Below, piece by piece: positions 1 through 6,810 of a DNA stretch of 14,164 nt. The notes under the pieces were generated by a model. The model saw only the letters and a program-made list of their open reading frames with translations, was not told the DNA's origin and did not search any database. This DNA comes from a bacterium (GTDB lineage: Bacteria; Gemmatimonadota; Gemmatimonadetes; Gemmatimonadales; Gemmatimonadaceae): positions 1 to 14,164 of the forward strand of contig JAJZRK010000070.1 in assembly GCA_021802745.1 (NCBI GenBank). The letters run 5' to 3'. Every line of letters begins with the position of its first letter. Within the stretch, counting starts at the first letter, position 1. Position numbers and translations under genes: made by a program.

Positions 1-200
1 AGCAGTTCGTCAACGCCGAGTATCCCAAGCTCGTGCTCAAGTTCGAGGACGGGCATGAGATTCGCATCATGAAGGGGACCGGCAAGACATTTGACTGCTG
101 GGCCGGCGAGACCATCAAGCTGCTCGCCATCATTGACCCTGAGGAGCGCGAGCGGACGCACGTCGGCACCAAGAAGGCCGACGATTTCGACGACGCGTAG
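1..200 (+). CDS. C-terminal fragment of an unrecognised protein
   Basis: An open frame enters at the window edge (first full codon at position 3) and ends at TAG 198-200, giving 65 residues. I do not recognise the family. The fragment starts QFVNAEYPKLVLKFEDG, has one Cys (within DCWAGE), and ends in an acidic, charged tail (KKADDFDDA). It has no membrane segment and reads as a soluble cytoplasmic protein. Codon use is GC-rich at third positions, like the rest of the window, which supports a real gene. The next gene starts about 22 nt downstream on the same strand, so they may be co-transcribed. Because the N-terminus is outside the window, size and domain content are unknown. Confidence 0.7.
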   Translation, partial: QFVNAEYPKLVLKFEDGHEIRIMKGTGKTFDCWAGETIKLLAIIDPEERERTHVGTKKADDFDDA

Positions 201-222
201 GCGCTTTATCCGCCCCCGTGTC

Positions 223-1146
223 GTGCTCCTGCTGCTCGCCTCGCTGGCGGCGGCGTGCATGCGGGTGCGCGCGCAGACGAACCCGGCGAGCGCCGCGCCG
301 CCCAGTGTGCCAGCGCCGCGCCTGGCCCTGCACGCGGACACGGCCGCGCTGCGCCGCACCATTGACTCGCTCGCCGACGCGCACCGCGGCGTGGTCGGGT
401 ACAGCATCACGAACCTCGAGACGGGCGAGCACCTCGAACGGCGCGGCGACGAGACCTTCCCCACCGCATCGCTCATCAAGGTGCCGGTGCTCGTCACGCT
501 GTTCGACCTCGCCGACAAGAAGCAGCTGTCGCTCGACGATCCCGTCGTCCTGACCGACATTGACAAGGTGGGCGGGTCGGGCGAACTGCAGTTCCTCCGG
601 ACGCCGCTGACCCTGCGCCTGTGGGACATTGCCTGGCTGATGAGCACGCTCAGCGACAACACCGGCACCAATCTTGTCCTCGACCGCATCAAGATCCGCC
701 GCGTCTGGCAGAAGATGGAGGCACTGGGCCTGCCGCACACGAAGGTCCATTCGGGTTCGATGACGCGCCTCGGCAGCATCGCCCCGGACAGCTCGGCCAA
801 GTACGGGCTCGGCGTGACGACGCCCAACGAGATGGCGCAGCTCTTCGCGCTCATGGCACAAGGCAAGGCCGTGAGCCCCGTGGCCGATTCGACGATGCTG
901 TGGATTCTGCGGCACAACCAGGACAACTCCAAGTTGGCCCGCTTCACGTACAACGTGCGGCTGTCGCACAAGACGGGCGACGTGGACCAGGCGCGCACCG
1001 ACTGCGGCGTCTTCTACCTGCCGGCGCGCGTGGCGATTTGCGTGCTGACGAAGGAGAATGCCGATCGCCGCTACTGGGATGAGAGCGAGGGCAACGCCGT
1101 GATCGCCCGCATCGGCGAGGCGGTGGTGAAGGCGTGGAAGCGGTAA
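223..1146 (+). CDS. Exported class A beta-lactamase-fold serine hydrolase
   Basis: This belongs to the class A beta-lactamase / PenP-like serine hydrolase fold, which acylates beta-lactams or D-Ala peptides in the periplasm. With GTG 223 as residue 1 (307 aa), the nucleophile motif SLIK is at 83-86 (Ambler Ser70/Lys73), SDN at 144-146 (Ambler 130-132) and KTG at 250-252 (Ambler 234-236). A TTP-NEMA helix like the DTTTPxxMA segment is present. I cannot find an ExxLN omega loop carrying the deacylating Glu166, so true beta-lactamase activity is doubtful. A hydrophobic export segment (VLLLLASLAAAC) starts the protein. The start is uncertain: GTG 223 leaves no basic n-region, whereas the in-frame residues just upstream (RRRFIRPR) would make a normal one. 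The alternatives ATG 91 and TTG 133 overlap the preceding gene by 110 and 68 nt. A repeat-hairpin module follows the stop. Confidence 0.85.
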   Translation: MLLLLASLAAACMRVRAQTNPASAAPPSVPAPRLALHADTAALRRTIDSLADAHRGVVGYSITNLETGEHLERRGDETFPTASLIKVPVLVTLFDLADKKQLSLDDPVVLTDIDKVGGSGELQFLRTPLTLRLWDIAWLMSTLSDNTGTNLVLDRIKIRRVWQKMEALGLPHTKVHSGSMTRLGSIAPDSSAKYGLGVTTPNEMAQLFALMAQGKAVSPVADSTMLWILRHNQDNSKLARFTYNVRLSHKTGDVDQARTDCGVFYLPARVAICVLTKENADRRYWDESEGNAVIARIGEAVVKAWKR

Positions 1147-1151
1147 GGGCG

Positions 1152-1195
1152 GAGAGACAACAGAGAGACAACAGACAGACAACAGACAGACAACA
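1152..1195 (+). repeat. 11-bp tandem array, 4 units (GAGAGACAACA type)
   Basis: Four direct 11-bp units begin 5 nt after the beta-lactamase-fold stop codon: GAGAGACAACA twice, then GACAGACAACA twice. The sense strand has no T and is about 80 percent purine, so the RNA should be unstructured. The array runs straight into the GC hairpin at 1197. The same unit, with more copies and the same order of parts, recurs on the minus strand at 10434-10318. Confidence 0.95.
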
Positions 1196-1196
1196 G

Positions 1197-1231
1197 AGGG
1201 GCCGGCCCGGGGGCGGCCCCTTTCGTTCTTT
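1197..1231 (+). terminator. GC hairpin with T-rich tail (candidate intrinsic terminator)
   Basis: AGGGGCCG (1197-1204) pairs perfectly with CGGCCCCT (1214-1221) around a 9-nt loop, followed by the T-rich TTTCGTTCTTT. It sits after the beta-lactamase-fold gene and before the psuG promoter, so it probably ends the upstream transcript. The 3' side (GGCCCCTTTCGT) resembles the hairpin of the second module near 10280 on the minus strand. Confidence 0.7.
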
Positions 1232-1250
1232 GGCGGGTGCCAGCGGGCAA

Positions 1251-1281
1251 TTGTCTCCGCGTGTTCCTCGTGGTATCGTTG
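1251..1281 (+). promoter_or_regulatory. Candidate psuG promoter
   Basis: TTGTCT (1251-1256), a 17-nt spacer and TATCGT (1274-1279) form a sigma70-like pair. The expected transcription start is about 1286, which is the GTG start of psuG, and no Shine-Dalgarno is visible there, so the transcript may be leaderless. The -35 segment TTGTCTC is also the reverse complement of the 11-bp array units just upstream. No experimental support is available. Confidence 0.55.
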
Positions 1282-1285
1282 CGGC

Positions 1286-2200
1286 GTGGACGACCTTTCG
1301 CGCGCCGTCCGTTGGTCTCCTGGCCTCGCGGCCCAGCGTCGCGATCGCCCCGTCGTCGCCCTCGAAAGCTCCGTGCTCGCCCCGGGGCTGCCGGTGCCGG
1401 CCAATCGCGAAGCTCACCGCCGGATGTGCGAGGCAGTCGAGGCGCACCGCGCCGTCCCCGCCGTGCTGGCCATGGTCCGCGGCGTCCCGACCATCGGGCT
1501 CGACGGGGACGACCTCGAGCGATTCCTCCGGCGCGACGGCGTGGCCAAGGTGGCCGCGCGCGATCTGGGCTGGGCCGCGGCGCGCGGGCTCGACGGAGCG
1601 ACCACGGTGGCCGCATCCCTGGCACTCTGCTCCGCCGCCGGCCTCGCCGTCTTTGCGACGGGCGGAATCGGCGGCGTGCATCGCGAGCCGGCCTTCGACG
1701 AATCGGCCGACCTGATCGAGCTGTCGCGCACGGCCGTTGTCGCGGTCTGCGCCGGCGCCAAGTCCATCCTCGACCTCCCCGCGACCTTCGAACGTCTCGA
1801 CAGCTACGGCGTCGCGGTGATCGGTTTCGGCACTGACGAGTTTCCGGGCTTCTTCACGCGCCACACGGGTCTGCGACTGACGGCCTCGACCGACGACCCG
1901 GCCGACATCGCCCGCGCCTTCGTGGCGCACCGTGCCCTCGGCCGGCCGGGCGCGCTGCTGGTGGTGCAGCCGCCCCCGGCCGCAGACGCACTCGATGAAC
2001 ACGTTGTGGAGGAGGCCGTACGCTACGCCATTTCCGAGGCGCGCATCGCCGGCGTGTCGGGCGCCGCGGTCACGCCTTTCCTGCTCGGCGCGGTCGAGCG
2101 CGCCACCGCCGGGGCCTCACGCGGTGCCAACCTGGCCCTGCTCGAAGCCAACGCCGCGCTGGCCGCGCGCATCGCCGTGGCGCTGCGCGAGGCGGGGTGA
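1286..2200 (+). CDS. psuG: Pseudouridine-5'-phosphate glycosidase
   Basis: This cytoplasmic enzyme of pseudouridine catabolism reversibly splits pseudouridine 5'-phosphate into uracil and ribose 5-phosphate. At 304 aa the length matches the PsuG/IndA family. Family motifs appear in order: VALESS (Glu27), the Lys88 region, GATTVAA (104-110), FATGGIGGVHR (123-133), FDESADL (Asp142) and CAGAKSILDLP (Lys159). E. coli PsuG uses Glu31, Lys93, Asp149 and Lys166, and the near-constant offset suggests all four are kept. Later motifs GFGTDEFPGFF and GVSGAAVTPFLL are also typical. GTG 1286 is the start because the conserved N-terminal strand follows closely and a promoter ends just upstream. No pseudouridine kinase (psuK) or nucleoside transporter is adjacent, so the phosphorylated substrate must come from a kinase encoded elsewhere. 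The 91-nt gap to the next gene holds a separate promoter. Confidence 0.95.
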   Translation: MDDLSRAVRWSPGLAAQRRDRPVVALESSVLAPGLPVPANREAHRRMCEAVEAHRAVPAVLAMVRGVPTIGLDGDDLERFLRRDGVAKVAARDLGWAAARGLDGATTVAASLALCSAAGLAVFATGGIGGVHREPAFDESADLIELSRTAVVAVCAGAKSILDLPATFERLDSYGVAVIGFGTDEFPGFFTRHTGLRLTASTDDPADIARAFVAHRALGRPGALLVVQPPPAADALDEHVVEEAVRYAISEARIAGVSGAAVTPFLLGAVERATAGASRGANLALLEANAALAARIAVALREAG

Positions 2201-2222
2201 CGAGTTCCCATCCTGCCACCCG

Positions 2223-2253
2223 TTGAATGCGCCGCGCACGCCCGGTTACCTTG
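2223..2253 (+). promoter_or_regulatory. Candidate promoter of TPR-M16 pair
   Basis: TTGAAT (2223-2228), an 18-nt spacer and TACCTTG (2247-2253) lie in the gap after psuG. The TAnnTTG form of the -10 recurs at other intergenic sites in this window. It gives a leader of roughly 30 nt, containing a good Shine-Dalgarno. Confidence 0.5.
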
Positions 2254-2274
2254 CGGTCAACCCTCACCCGTCGC

Positions 2275-2281
2275 AGGAGGT
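2275..2281 (+). promoter_or_regulatory. Strong ribosome binding site
   Basis: AGGAGGT lies 10 nt before ATG 2292. It is the only near-perfect Shine-Dalgarno I see in the window, and it fixes the start of the TPR protein even though the same frame stays open far upstream into psuG. Confidence 0.85.
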
Positions 2282-2291
2282 CAGTCGAACG

Positions 2292-3404
2292 ATGTCGTCT
2301 TCGTTCCTGAGTTCCGAAGAGTACGACGAACGCGCGCACCAGCAGTACAATGAGGGGAACTACGATGGCGCCCTTGCCACCCTGCACGAGGGGCTGACCC
2401 TCTATCCCAACGCGGTCGAGCTGCACGTCGGCCTCGGCTACGCCCGCCTCGCGCGCGACGAGTTCGCCTGGGCGCGCCGCAGCTTCGAGGAAGCGCTGGT
2501 GCTCGATCCCGAGCACGAGGACGGGCTGGCTGGCCTCGGCGAGACGCTGCTGCGCGTTGGCCAGCCCGACGCGGCCAAGCGGATCTTCGCCCGGGTGCGC
2601 GCGCTCGGCTACGAGGATGACATCGAGCTGATGCAGCAGATCGGCCGCGCCCTCTTTCGCGATGAACACTTCGAGGAGGCGCTGGAGTATTTCGACGTGG
2701 CCGTCCGGCAGACGCCGGACAGCGCCGAGGCCGTTGCGCTCGTCGGCTATACCCAGCACCGGCTCGGCCAGGACGAAGCCGCCGCGGAGACCCTGCGCCG
2801 CGCCCTGAAGCTTGATCCCGGCTACACCGAGGCGCGCATCTATCTCGGCAACCTGCTCTACGATCGCGGCGAGTACGAGTCCGCCCTGTACCAGCTCGAC
2901 CAGACGCAGCCCGACGATCACTGGGACGAACTGGGCATCTGGCGGCTCATCGAACTGCGCAAGTCGCACCTGCGGCTCGCCGACGGCGATGAGTCGTTCG
3001 CGCCATGGGAGGCCCGGCTGGCCGAGCTGGCGCCGACCATTGACCCGACCGACGAGATGCTCGATGAGATGGAGACGCGATTCAACGAGCAGGACGCCCG
3101 CGAGGTGCGCGACCAGCTCGAACTCTTCGGCTCGCTGCTCAGCCAGCTCTCGGGCGAGCACCCACCGGAGACGGTGCATCGTGTCGAGGTCGGCGACGGG
3201 CGCAGCTACGAAGGGACGTGGGACTGGATTGTCGAGCAGATGCGCGACGCCTCGCCATCGGCGGCGTTGCGCACGGTGGCCGAGTTCATGCAGAGCGAGG
3301 CGCGGCGCGGCTTTGCGCTGACTGGGAGGCTGATCCCCGCGGTTGACGCCGAGGGCTTCCTGCGCGGCTGCGCCGACGCCGGCCTCCTGCGCGTGGTCCA
3401 CTGA
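2292..3404 (+). CDS. Tetratricopeptide-repeat protein
   Basis: This is a 370-aa soluble protein with no signal peptide or membrane segment. Residues about 13-205 form roughly six TPR-like helix pairs, seen from the recurring pattern A...Y..G.Y..A...(8)..P (for example EGNYDGALATLHEGL, EHFEEALEYFDVAV and RGEYESALYQLDQ). TPRs are protein-protein docking scaffolds. Residues about 250-290 are acidic and helical (DEMLDEMETRFNEQDAREV). The C-terminal 70 residues (GDGRSYEGTWDWIVEQM onward) make a separate small domain that I do not recognise. The start is set by the strong ribosome binding site. The M16 peptidase begins 23 nt after the stop on the same strand, so the two are probably one operon, and the scaffold may work with the peptidase. 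That functional link is inference only. Confidence 0.9.
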   Translation: MSSSFLSSEEYDERAHQQYNEGNYDGALATLHEGLTLYPNAVELHVGLGYARLARDEFAWARRSFEEALVLDPEHEDGLAGLGETLLRVGQPDAAKRIFARVRALGYEDDIELMQQIGRALFRDEHFEEALEYFDVAVRQTPDSAEAVALVGYTQHRLGQDEAAAETLRRALKLDPGYTEARIYLGNLLYDRGEYESALYQLDQTQPDDHWDELGIWRLIELRKSHLRLADGDESFAPWEARLAELAPTIDPTDEMLDEMETRFNEQDAREVRDQLELFGSLLSQLSGEHPPETVHRVEVGDGRSYEGTWDWIVEQMRDASPSAALRTVAEFMQSEARRGFALTGRLIPAVDAEGFLRGCADAGLLRVVH

Positions 3405-3427
3405 GCGCCGCCGCCCTGCTCGACGCG

Positions 3428-6037
3428 GTGCTGGCGCCGGGGCGCGTGCACCGCCATCGGCTCGGCAACGGGCTGACCGTGCTCGTCGCCCCCGACGACC
3501 GCGTGCCGGTGGTCGCCATCGTCACTTGGGTCTCGGCGGGCTATTTCGATGAGCCCGACGACGTGGTCGGCATCTCGCACGTGCTGGAGCACATGTACTT
3601 CAAGGGCACGCCCACGCGCGGCGTCGGCGAGATTGCCCGGCAGACCAAGGCGCAGGGCGGTTACCTGAACGCCGGCACCATCTACGACCACACGTCCTAC
3701 TACGCCGTGCTGCCGGCCCAGGGCTTCGCCGCCGGCCTCGAGATTCAGGCCGACGCGTATGCCCACTCGCTGATTGACGCGGATGAACTGGCCCGCGAGA
3801 TCGAGGTGATCGTCGAGGAGGCCAAGCGCAAGGCGGACAGTCCGCACGCGGTGGCCACCGAGTCGCTCTACGAACTGCTGCACGACCAGCATCGCATGCG
3901 CCGGTGGCGCATTGGGCGCGAGCCCGGCCTGCGGGCGCTCACCCGCGACCGCCTGCACGGGTTCTATCGCACCTACTACCGTCCATCGAACACGGTGCTC
4001 GTGATCGCGGGCGACGTGGAGGCCGGCGCGGCGCTGCGCCACGTCGAACGGCTGTACGGTGCGCTCCCCGACGGACCGTTGGCGCGGGACCGTGGTCCGA
4101 TGGAAGCGCCGCGCCGCGACTTCCGGCTCCGGGAGTGGACCGGCGACATCACGCGGGCGGAAATCGCCATGGGATGGCGAACCCCCGCAGTGACGCACCC
4201 CGATGCGCCGCGCCTCGAGGTTGCCGCCAGCGTGCTCGCCGCCGGGCGCTCCTCCCGGCTCTATCGCGCCGTGCGTGAGCGGCAGCTGGCGTCGTCGGTG
4301 ACGGCGTACCAGTACGTGCCGTCGGACCTCGGCGTCTTTGTCGTGCACGCCACGGCGCATCCCGAGCAGGCCCTCGCGTGCGCCGGGGCCGCGTGGGATC
4401 AGCTCAAGCGAGTCCGCGCCGGCGAGGTGTCGGCCGACGAAGTGGCGCGCATCCGCCGCGTGCACGAGGCCCAGTGGCTGCGCCGGCTCGAGACCGCCGA
4501 GGGACGCGCCAACCATCTGGCCGCGTGGGAGGCGCTGGGCGGATGGGAGCGCGCCGCCGACTACTTGGAGGCGATGCAGCGCACCAACCCGGACGACGTC
4601 ACCGACGTGGCCCGGCGAGTCCTGGATCCCGAAGCGGCCGCCGTCGTCATCTACAGGCCCAGCGATTCGGCCGAAGTGGCGAGCAGCGCGGAGGCCCTGC
4701 GCGCCGCGCTCGAGGCAGCCGCGCCCGCGCCGCTTGCGTCGAGTGCCGCCGTGCGCGCGGCGAGCGTGCCCTCCGTGCCCGTGGGCCGCGAGCGCGAGAC
4801 GAGCGGTGTGCACGTGTTCCGCACGGCTGCTGGCGTACCCGTGCTCGTGAAACGAACGCCGCGTGCGCCCATTGCGTATGCGGGGGTCTTCGTCCGCGCT
4901 GGCGCGGACGTCGAGCCGATGGCGCTCCAGGGCGCATCGGTGCTTGCGGCGCGCAGTTCCATCAAGGGCACCAACACGCGCAGCGCGGTGCAGATCGCCG
5001 AGGAGGGTGAGCGCCTCGGCGCCTCGCTCGGGGCCGGAGCCGGAAGCGAGACGATGCACTGGACCATCTCCGTGCCGGTCGGCCAGCTCACCGGCGCGCT
5101 CGCGCTGCTGGGCGATGTCGTCCAGGCGCCGACCATGCCGGACGATGCCGTCGAGAGCGAACGCACCGTGGCGCTTTCGCAGCTCGCGCAGCTGCGAGAC
5201 GACATGTACCGGTATCCCATGCATCTCGCCACGCGCGCCGCGTGGGGCGACCATCCCTACGCGCGCGTCGCGCTCGGCACGGAGCGATCGCTCGGTGCGC
5301 TCACCGGCGGCGACCTGCGCGCCTGGCATCGCGATGTCGTCCTGCAGGGCAAGCAGGTCATCGTGATCGTGGGTGATGAGGACCCCGACCGCTTGGCCGC
5401 GATGGCGGCGGGCGCGTTTTCATCGCTCTTGCCGTCGGCGGGGCGTCCGGTGACGGCACCATCCTGGCCACCGCGCGGCGGCCAGTCGTTGGAGCGGCGC
5501 GACAAGGCGCAGACCGCGCTGGTGCTCGCGTACCCCGGGCCGGCGCGCGACGACCCGCGTCGGTTCGCCGCCGGACTGCTTGGCGGCGTGGCCAGCGGGC
5601 TGGGAGGACGCTTCTTCGAGGCGCTGCGCGATCGCCAGTCGCTGGCCTACACCGTCATCGCGTCGCCGGTGGTGCGGCCGCTGGCCGGACTGTTCGTGGC
5701 CTACATCGCGACGTCGCCGCAGAAGGAGGAGGCCGCGCGCCGCGGCCTGCTCGCGGAGATCGAGAAGCTGCGCGCGGCGCCGGTCGGCGCGGATGAACTG
5801 GACCGCGCGCGCACGTATGCACTCGGCACGTGGGCGATCCGCCAGGAGGGCGGCGGTGCGGTGATGGGTGATATTGCCGATGCGTGGCTCTTTGGCACGC
5901 TCGAAGAGCTCGGCGAGTATGCGGCCCGCATGCATGCCGTATCGGTGGCCGACGTGCAGGCGGTGGCACTCGACTTCCTGGACCCCGCTGGCTGCGTCGA
6001 GGGTGCGGTGCGTGGTGAGGCCGGCCGGACGGTCTGA
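3428..6037 (+). CDS. M16 (pitrilysin-type) zinc metallopeptidase, two-domain
   Basis: This 869-aa protein is a fused N- plus C-half M16 peptidase, which degrades peptides in a clam-shell chamber. The inverted zinc motif HxxEH is at 51-55 (HVLEH) and the third ligand region is EVIVEEAKRK (Glu130/131), at the usual distance of about 76 residues. GGYLNAGTIYDHTSYY (about 78-92) is the typical substrate-edge strand. The second half, from about residue 460 (VHVFRTAAGVPVLVKR), repeats the fold but lacks HxxEH, as expected for the inactive partner half. No signal peptide is visible, unlike many exported two-domain homologues. GTG 3428 is the first canonical start in the frame. The frame stays open to CTG 3401, and SAAALLDAV just upstream could be coding if a non-standard start is used. 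It follows the TPR gene by 23 nt, and a palindrome lies after the stop. Confidence 0.93.
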   Translation: MLAPGRVHRHRLGNGLTVLVAPDDRVPVVAIVTWVSAGYFDEPDDVVGISHVLEHMYFKGTPTRGVGEIARQTKAQGGYLNAGTIYDHTSYYAVLPAQGFAAGLEIQADAYAHSLIDADELAREIEVIVEEAKRKADSPHAVATESLYELLHDQHRMRRWRIGREPGLRALTRDRLHGFYRTYYRPSNTVLVIAGDVEAGAALRHVERLYGALPDGPLARDRGPMEAPRRDFRLREWTGDITRAEIAMGWRTPAVTHPDAPRLEVAASVLAAGRSSRLYRAVRERQLASSVTAYQYVPSDLGVFVVHATAHPEQALACAGAAWDQLKRVRAGEVSADEVARIRRVHEAQWLRRLETAEGRANHLAAWEALGGWERAADYLEAMQRTNPDDVTDVARRVLDPEAAAVVIYRPSDSAEVASSAEALRAALEAAAPAPLASSAAVRAASVPSVPVGRERETSGVHVFRTAAGVPVLVKRTPRAPIAYAGVFVRAGADVEPMALQGASVLAARSSIKGTNTRSAVQIAEEGERLGASLGAGAGSETMHWTISVPVGQLTGALALLGDVVQAPTMPDDAVESERTVALSQLAQLRDDMYRYPMHLATRAAWGDHPYARVALGTERSLGALTGGDLRAWHRDVVLQGKQVIVIVGDEDPDRLAAMAAGAFSSLLPSAGRPVTAPSWPPRGGQSLERRDKAQTALVLAYPGPARDDPRRFAAGLLGGVASGLGGRFFEALRDRQSLAYTVIASPVVRPLAGLFVAYIATSPQKEEAARRGLLAEIEKLRAAPVGADELDRARTYALGTWAIRQEGGGAVMGDIADAWLFGTLEELGEYAARMHAVSVADVQAVALDFLDPAGCVEGAVRGEAGRTV

Positions 6038-6052
6038 CGCGCGCTGTCTGTC

Positions 6053-6069
6053 CGCGCCGGGCCGGCGCG
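6053..6069. terminator. Palindromic hairpin between convergent genes
   Basis: CGCGCCGG (6053-6060), one centre base, then CCGGCGCG (6062-6069) is a perfect inverted repeat, effectively a 6-bp stem with a 5-nt loop. It lies in the 41-nt gap between the convergent M16 and DUF2461 genes, so it could stop transcription from both sides. There is no T tract, so terminator function is inferred from position. Confidence 0.45.
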
Positions 6070-6078
6070 CGGCGCCGG

Positions 6079-6810
6079 TCAACGATGCAGGCTCGGCAGG
6101 AATCCCATCGCGCGGTTGAGTTCTCGCACGAACGGCAGCATGGCGGCGTAGTCGCGCATTGCCACATCCGCGACCTTGGGCGAGAGCACCTCTGCGTCCG
6201 ACAGCGCGCGCGAAACAGTGAATGAGTTGAACCGCAGCCAGCGCTCGGCCGGGTGGCCGGGGGCGTAGCCGCGCGGCAGCCGCTTGAGGAGCACGCCAGG
6301 GTCGTCCTCGGTCAGCCCGCCGAACCGGCGCACGAACGGCTTGGCGAGCACCACCGACTCCCACGCGTCGGGGTCGTCGGCGATCGCGTCGCGCACGCGC
6401 TGGAGCTTCGGACGCGGCGGCATCCACAGGCCCCCGGCCACGAGCGAAGCCCCGGGCTCGACATGAAAGTAGAACCCGGCGCCGCCGTCCACGGTTTGCC
6501 CCACGCCCCGCCCCGGTGCGCGATGGAAGATCCAGAATGCGGCATGCGTCTTGTACGGCGACTTGTCCTTTGAGAAGCGGATGTCGCGGTGGATCCGGAA
6601 GAGCGACGTCTTCGGGTCGCCGACGAACTCGGGGGCGAGCGTCGCGAACCGCACGTCGAGTTCCTCGATGAGCGCCTTGAGCGGCTCCTTCAATTCGCGC
6701 TCGTACGTCGCGCGGTTCGCCTCGAACCACTCACGGCGGTTGTTCTTCTTGAGGGCGCGAAGGAAGGTGAGCGCGGCCGGACGGAGGCCGGTGAATCGGG
6801 AGGCGATCAT
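6079..6810 (-). CDS. DUF2461 / TIGR02453 family protein
   Basis: This 243-aa soluble protein matches the DUF2461 family, whose function is unknown. Recognisable family segments are FLRALKKNNRREWFEANR (about residues 17-34), KTSLFRIHRDIRFSKDKSPYKTH (about 67-89), GAGFYFHVEPG (about 109-119) and the RRFGGLTEDDPGVLLKRLPRGY region in the C-terminal half. The length fits the family. ATG 6810 overlaps the stop of the upstream membrane-protein gene as ATGA, which points to translational coupling and places it last in the minus-strand operon. Context gives no specific role. Confidence 0.9.
   Translation of the reverse strand: MIASRFTGLRPAALTFLRALKKNNRREWFEANRATYERELKEPLKALIEELDVRFATLAPEFVGDPKTSLFRIHRDIRFSKDKSPYKTHAAFWIFHRAPGRGVGQTVDGGAGFYFHVEPGASLVAGGLWMPPRPKLQRVRDAIADDPDAWESVVLAKPFVRRFGGLTEDDPGVLLKRLPRGYAPGHPAERWLRFNSFTVSRALSDAEVLSPKVADVAMRDYAAMLPFVRELNRAMGFLPSLHR

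Noticed and set aside
91..222. Use of ATG 91 as the start of the beta-lactamase-fold gene
   Set aside because: It overlaps the preceding gene by 110 nt and adds a low-complexity Ser/Arg/Pro stretch. It is kept only as an alternative because the RRRFIRPR just before GTG 223 would improve the signal peptide.
3206..5329. 707-aa minus-strand open frame opposite the M16 gene
   Set aside because: The sense strand encodes a full M16 peptidase with HxxEH. The antisense product is Arg/His/Gly-rich low-information sequence typical of antisense frames in high-GC DNA.
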